Origin: Planctomycetota bacterium
Lineage (GTDB): Bacteria; Planctomycetota; Phycisphaerae; UBA1845; UTPLA1
Length of the DNA: 64,000 nucleotides
Direction of reading: 5' to 3'
NCBI GenBank assembly: GCA_003576905.1
Contig: QEVG01000009.1
Span: 1-64,000, forward strand
Numbering within the stretch: position 1 is the stretch's first letter; each line of letters begins with the position of its first letter. Positions 62,047 through 64,000 of this stretch are shown piece after piece. The notes beneath the pieces were generated by a model. That model did not search any database and was not told the DNA's origin. It worked only from the letters and a program-made list of their open reading frames with translations. Made by a program: the position numbers and the translations under genes.

Positions 62047-62049
62047 GAT

Positions 62050-62607
62050 CTACTCCCAGTCGGAAAAGTCTTCCGCAGGAAGTGTCTGCGCCGCCAGCTC
62101 CTCCCCAGCCGAACCAAGCCTATCGAACTCGTCCCCGTCATCCGCTGCAGAATCGGTATCCGCAATGAGTTCGACAAGATCCTTCTTGCCGTGGCGATTG
62201 GGCACTACAATATGGATATGGCATCGTGCGCGGGTCAATGTGGATCGCAATCGCTCCGCAAGGAGACGGGCGCCTACCGGCGCAGAGAATTCGATGTTGC
62301 ACGAATCGCTTCCACCTGATACTCGGAACAATTCCCCACGCAAGTAGTCCTGCGCGGCGGCGCGTTCAAACGCAGGAGTACGGTCAAGATCGACGAGGCG
62401 GAGCCGTTCCAAGTTGGGCGTGCTTGAAACTAAGTAATACCAATCACGGGTTTCGCTTCCGGCGAGCCTCGTCAGGAGTTCGAGTAGCTTTTTGGCTTCA
62501 GTGATCCCAAGTCTGGCGCAAAAGAACGGCTTCGCTGTGGGACCTCTCAGTTCGACCTGTTCGCATGTGACGTAACCGGCTACAGTTGACCGCGTTTTTC
62601 GGACCAT
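62050..62607 (-). CDS. Long antitoxin-like protein upstream of MazF
   Basis: Product of 185 residues from the ATG at 62607, chosen because GGGAG lies eight bases upstream and the promoter at 62644-62672 fits it. (An ATG at 62697 would lie upstream of the transcription start.) The last residues, QTLPAEDFSDWE, resemble the acidic, Trp-containing C-terminus by which many MazE-type antitoxins bind MazF. The preceding about 165 residues are an unrecognised domain (VRKTRSTVAGYVTCEQVELRGPTAKPF...ARCHIHIVVPNRHGKKDLVELI), with no AbrB or ribbon-helix-helix motif that I can see. MazE antitoxins are usually about 70-90 residues, so this is unusually long. It is presumed to neutralise MazF and to repress its own promoter. 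Confidence 0.8.
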   Translation of the reverse strand: MVRKTRSTVAGYVTCEQVELRGPTAKPFFCARLGITEAKKLLELLTRLAGSETRDWYYLVSSTPNLERLRLVDLDRTPAFERAAAQDYLRGELFRVSGGSDSCNIEFSAPVGARLLAERLRSTLTRARCHIHIVVPNRHGKKDLVELIADTDSAADDGDEFDRLGSAGEELAAQTLPAEDFSDWE

Positions 62608-62643
62608 CGCATTGCTCCCGTTGATCGCCTTCCGGATAAAGAG

Positions 62644-62672
62644 AGCATACCATCGAAGAAGTCGAATGTCAA
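62644..62672 (-). promoter_or_regulatory. Consensus promoter of the toxin-antitoxin operon
   Basis: On the minus strand TTGACA (62672-62667) and TATGCT (62649-62644) are separated by 17 bases. The predicted leader is about 30 bases to the ATG at 62607. Confidence 0.82.
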
Positions 62673-62679
62673 ATGAAAA

Positions 62680-62741
62680 TGAACCTATCATTATCATATT
62701 GTCAATGAACTAGTTATGATGGTTCAAATTAGTAGTTCATT
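62680..62741. promoter_or_regulatory. Inverted-repeat operator region of the toxin-antitoxin operon
   Basis: Two inverted pairs overlap just upstream of the promoter: AATGAACTA (62704-62712) with TAGTTCATT (62733-62741), nine perfect pairs, and TGAACC (62680-62685) with GGTTCA (62721-62726). The shared TGAAC core and the AT-richness suggest an autoregulatory operator. Confidence 0.65.
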
Positions 62742-62748
62742 TTAGTCA

Positions 62749-64000
62749 TCACGGATAAAATCTCCCCATCATGCGGGGGAAGGGGATGGTTTCGCGGATG
62801 TGCTTGAGGCCGCAGAGCCAGGCGAGGGTTCGCTCGACGCCGAGGCCGAAGCCCCCGTGGGGGACGGTGCCGTAGCGGCGGAGGTCGAGGTACCACTCGT
62901 AATCGGCGGGGTTCAGGCCTTCTTCGTGGATGCGCTCGAGCAGCACGTCCAGATCATCCTCGCGCTGGGAGCCGCCGATGATCTCCCCGTAGCCGTCCGG
63001 GGCGAGGAGGTCGACGTTGTTGCAGCGGGTCGGGTCCTGCGCGTTTCGCTTCATGTAGAAGGCCTTGCATTCGCGCGGGTAGTGGGTGACAAAGGTCGGT
63101 CGGTCGTGCAGACGGCTGATGATGGTTTCGTCGCTGCCGCCAAGGTCGCCGCCGGGATCGAAGTTCGCGGCGAGCTGCATGTGGTGAGGGATGTTCTGCA
63201 GGTCAACTTCAAGATCGCCCTGTTCCTCGCGCAGCTCGTGAAGCTCGGCGATGAGTTTGTCGCGTTCCCATTGCTTGATGCCCTGGCCCTTCTCCTTCGC
63301 CTCCTTTTCAACGATGCGCTTTTTCACTTCCTCCAGCCGGGCGGTCTTGGTTGACAGGTCTTTCTCAAGCAGTTCCTTCGCCCTCGGCCCGCGGAGGATG
63401 TCCGCGGCATCCTTGTGGGTTATGCGGTAGAAGGGCTTCTGCACCTTTTCGAGAGAAGCGATGTCGCGGCCGAGGAATTCCAGGTCTGCGCGATGGTCGC
63501 GGAGGACGCGCCGGACAATCGAGCAGATGAAGTCCTCGGCGACGTCAATCACGCCGTTGAGATCGGCATAGGCGATCTCGGGTTCGACCATCCAGAACTC
63601 GGTGAGGTGGCGGCGGGTCTTGCTCTTTTCGGCGCGGAAGGTGGGACCGAAGCAATACACCTTGCCGAAGGCCATGCAGGCGGCCTCAACGTAGAGCTGC
63701 CCGGTCTGGGCGAGGTAGACGGGCTCGCCAAAGTAGTCGACGGTGAACAGGGTCTGGGCGCCTTCGCCTGCGGCGGGGGCGAAGATGGGCGTGTCGATCA
63801 GTGTGTAGCCGTTTCGGTTGAAGTAGCCGCGAATCTCGTCGACGAGCGTGGCTCGGACGCGGAGGATGTGCCACTGCCTTCTGCTGCGGAAGTGCAGGTG
63901 GCGGTTCTTCATGAGGAATTCGATGCCGTGGGGCTTTGGCGTGATGGGGTAGTCGACGCTTTCGCCGACGACTTCCAGACCGGTCACGTCGAGCTCGTGC
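62749..64000 (-). CDS. asnS: Asparaginyl-tRNA synthetase (N-terminus outside window)
   Basis: The frame stays open to the window edge, so at least 412 residues are visible and the anticodon-binding N-terminus is missing. Class II motifs are clear: motif 1-like [27 protein letters not shown], motif 2 [24 protein letters not shown], and motif 3 [34 protein letters not shown] and [15 protein letters not shown] are typical of AsnRS. An inserted charged, helical segment of about 80 residues lies between residues 165 and 245 of the visible part ([31 protein letters not shown]...). It charges tRNA-Asn, whose gene is also in this window. It ends just downstream of the toxin-antitoxin operator on the same strand. 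Confidence 0.95.
   Translation of the reverse strand, partial: HELDVTGLEVVGESVDYPITPKPHGIEFLMKNRHLHFRSRRQWHILRVRATLVDEIRGYFNRNGYTLIDTPIFAPAAGEGAQTLFTVDYFGEPVYLAQTGQLYVEAACMAFGKVYCFGPTFRAEKSKTRRHLTEFWMVEPEIAYADLNGVIDVAEDFICSIVRRVLRDHRADLEFLGRDIASLEKVQKPFYRITHKDAADILRGPRAKELLEKDLSTKTARLEEVKKRIVEKEAKEKGQGIKQWERDKLIAELHELREEQGDLEVDLQNIPHHMQLAANFDPGGDLGGSDETIISRLHDRPTFVTHYPRECKAFYMKRNAQDPTRCNNVDLLAPDGYGEIIGGSQREDDLDVLLERIHEEGLNPADYEWYLDLRRYGTVPHGGFGLGVERTLAWLCGLKHIRETIPFPRMMGRFYP

Overview
The window is GC-rich (low-to-mid sixties by eye) and looks like a Planctomycetota chromosome, probably Phycisphaerae or a relative. The evidence is a prepilin-like protein with an FTLIELLVVI N-terminus and an H-x-GG...ADGHV tail, very large secreted proteins ending in dockerin-type EF-hand repeats, Cys-rich GACC modules, an archaeal-type STT3 oligosaccharyltransferase, and several SPFH proteins. 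Both ends cut through genes.

Layout. (1) 1-2460 is a remodelled restriction locus. The N-terminal part of an EcoRI-family adenine methyltransferase is followed by an intact SPPYW-type methyltransferase and a PaeR7I/XhoI-family endonuclease, then by the HNH tail of a DUF262 (GmrSD-like) protein. (2) 2859-13558 is a lipoprotein followed by a surface-glycan locus: GT2, CgeB-like GT, CMP-sugar synthetase, capsule-synthesis-like protein, FkbM-methyltransferase fusion, polysaccharide deacetylase and GT4. (3) 13979-18769 holds a prepilin-like protein and a 1183-residue secreted protein that contains a PstS-like phosphate-binding fold. (4) 18882-22141 holds a fluoride channel and nitrilase pair, a DnaJ-type co-chaperone and a small membrane protein. 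(5) 22454-23210 holds tRNA-Asn and tRNA-Thr on opposite strands. (6) 23366-27925 holds a LamG/glycosidase/dockerin protein, a COG2509 flavoprotein and MsrA. (7) 28067-35035 is a MacB/LolCDE-like exporter with one ATPase, four permeases arranged A-B-A'-B', and a membrane-fusion protein. (8) 35115-38443 holds polyphosphate:AMP phosphotransferase and PEP carboxykinase. (9) 38456-47629 is a cluster of three SPFH proteins with an ABC-2 ATPase and two ABC-2 permeases, one of them divergent. (10) 47630-50423 holds a small orphan protein, a four-CBS protein and a PhzF-like protein. (11) 51036-57933 holds a 1439-residue secreted repeat protein followed by the STT3-family oligosaccharyltransferase. (12) 58043-64000 holds a zinc-ribbon protein, a fourth SPFH protein, a PAS/HD-GYP protein, an RRM protein, a MazF toxin with an unusually long antitoxin, and asparaginyl-tRNA synthetase (partial).

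How it fits together. Much of the window concerns the cell envelope: making and modifying glycans, exporting material (two ABC systems), organising membranes (four SPFH proteins), secreting very large proteins, and possibly N-glycosylating them. The two defence-type loci (restriction-modification and toxin-antitoxin) lie near the two ends. The most unusual items are the nested restriction locus, the SPFH/ABC-2 cluster, the archaeal-type STT3 protein, the PstS-dockerin fusion, and the MazF partner that carries an antitoxin-like tail on a long unrecognised N-terminal domain.
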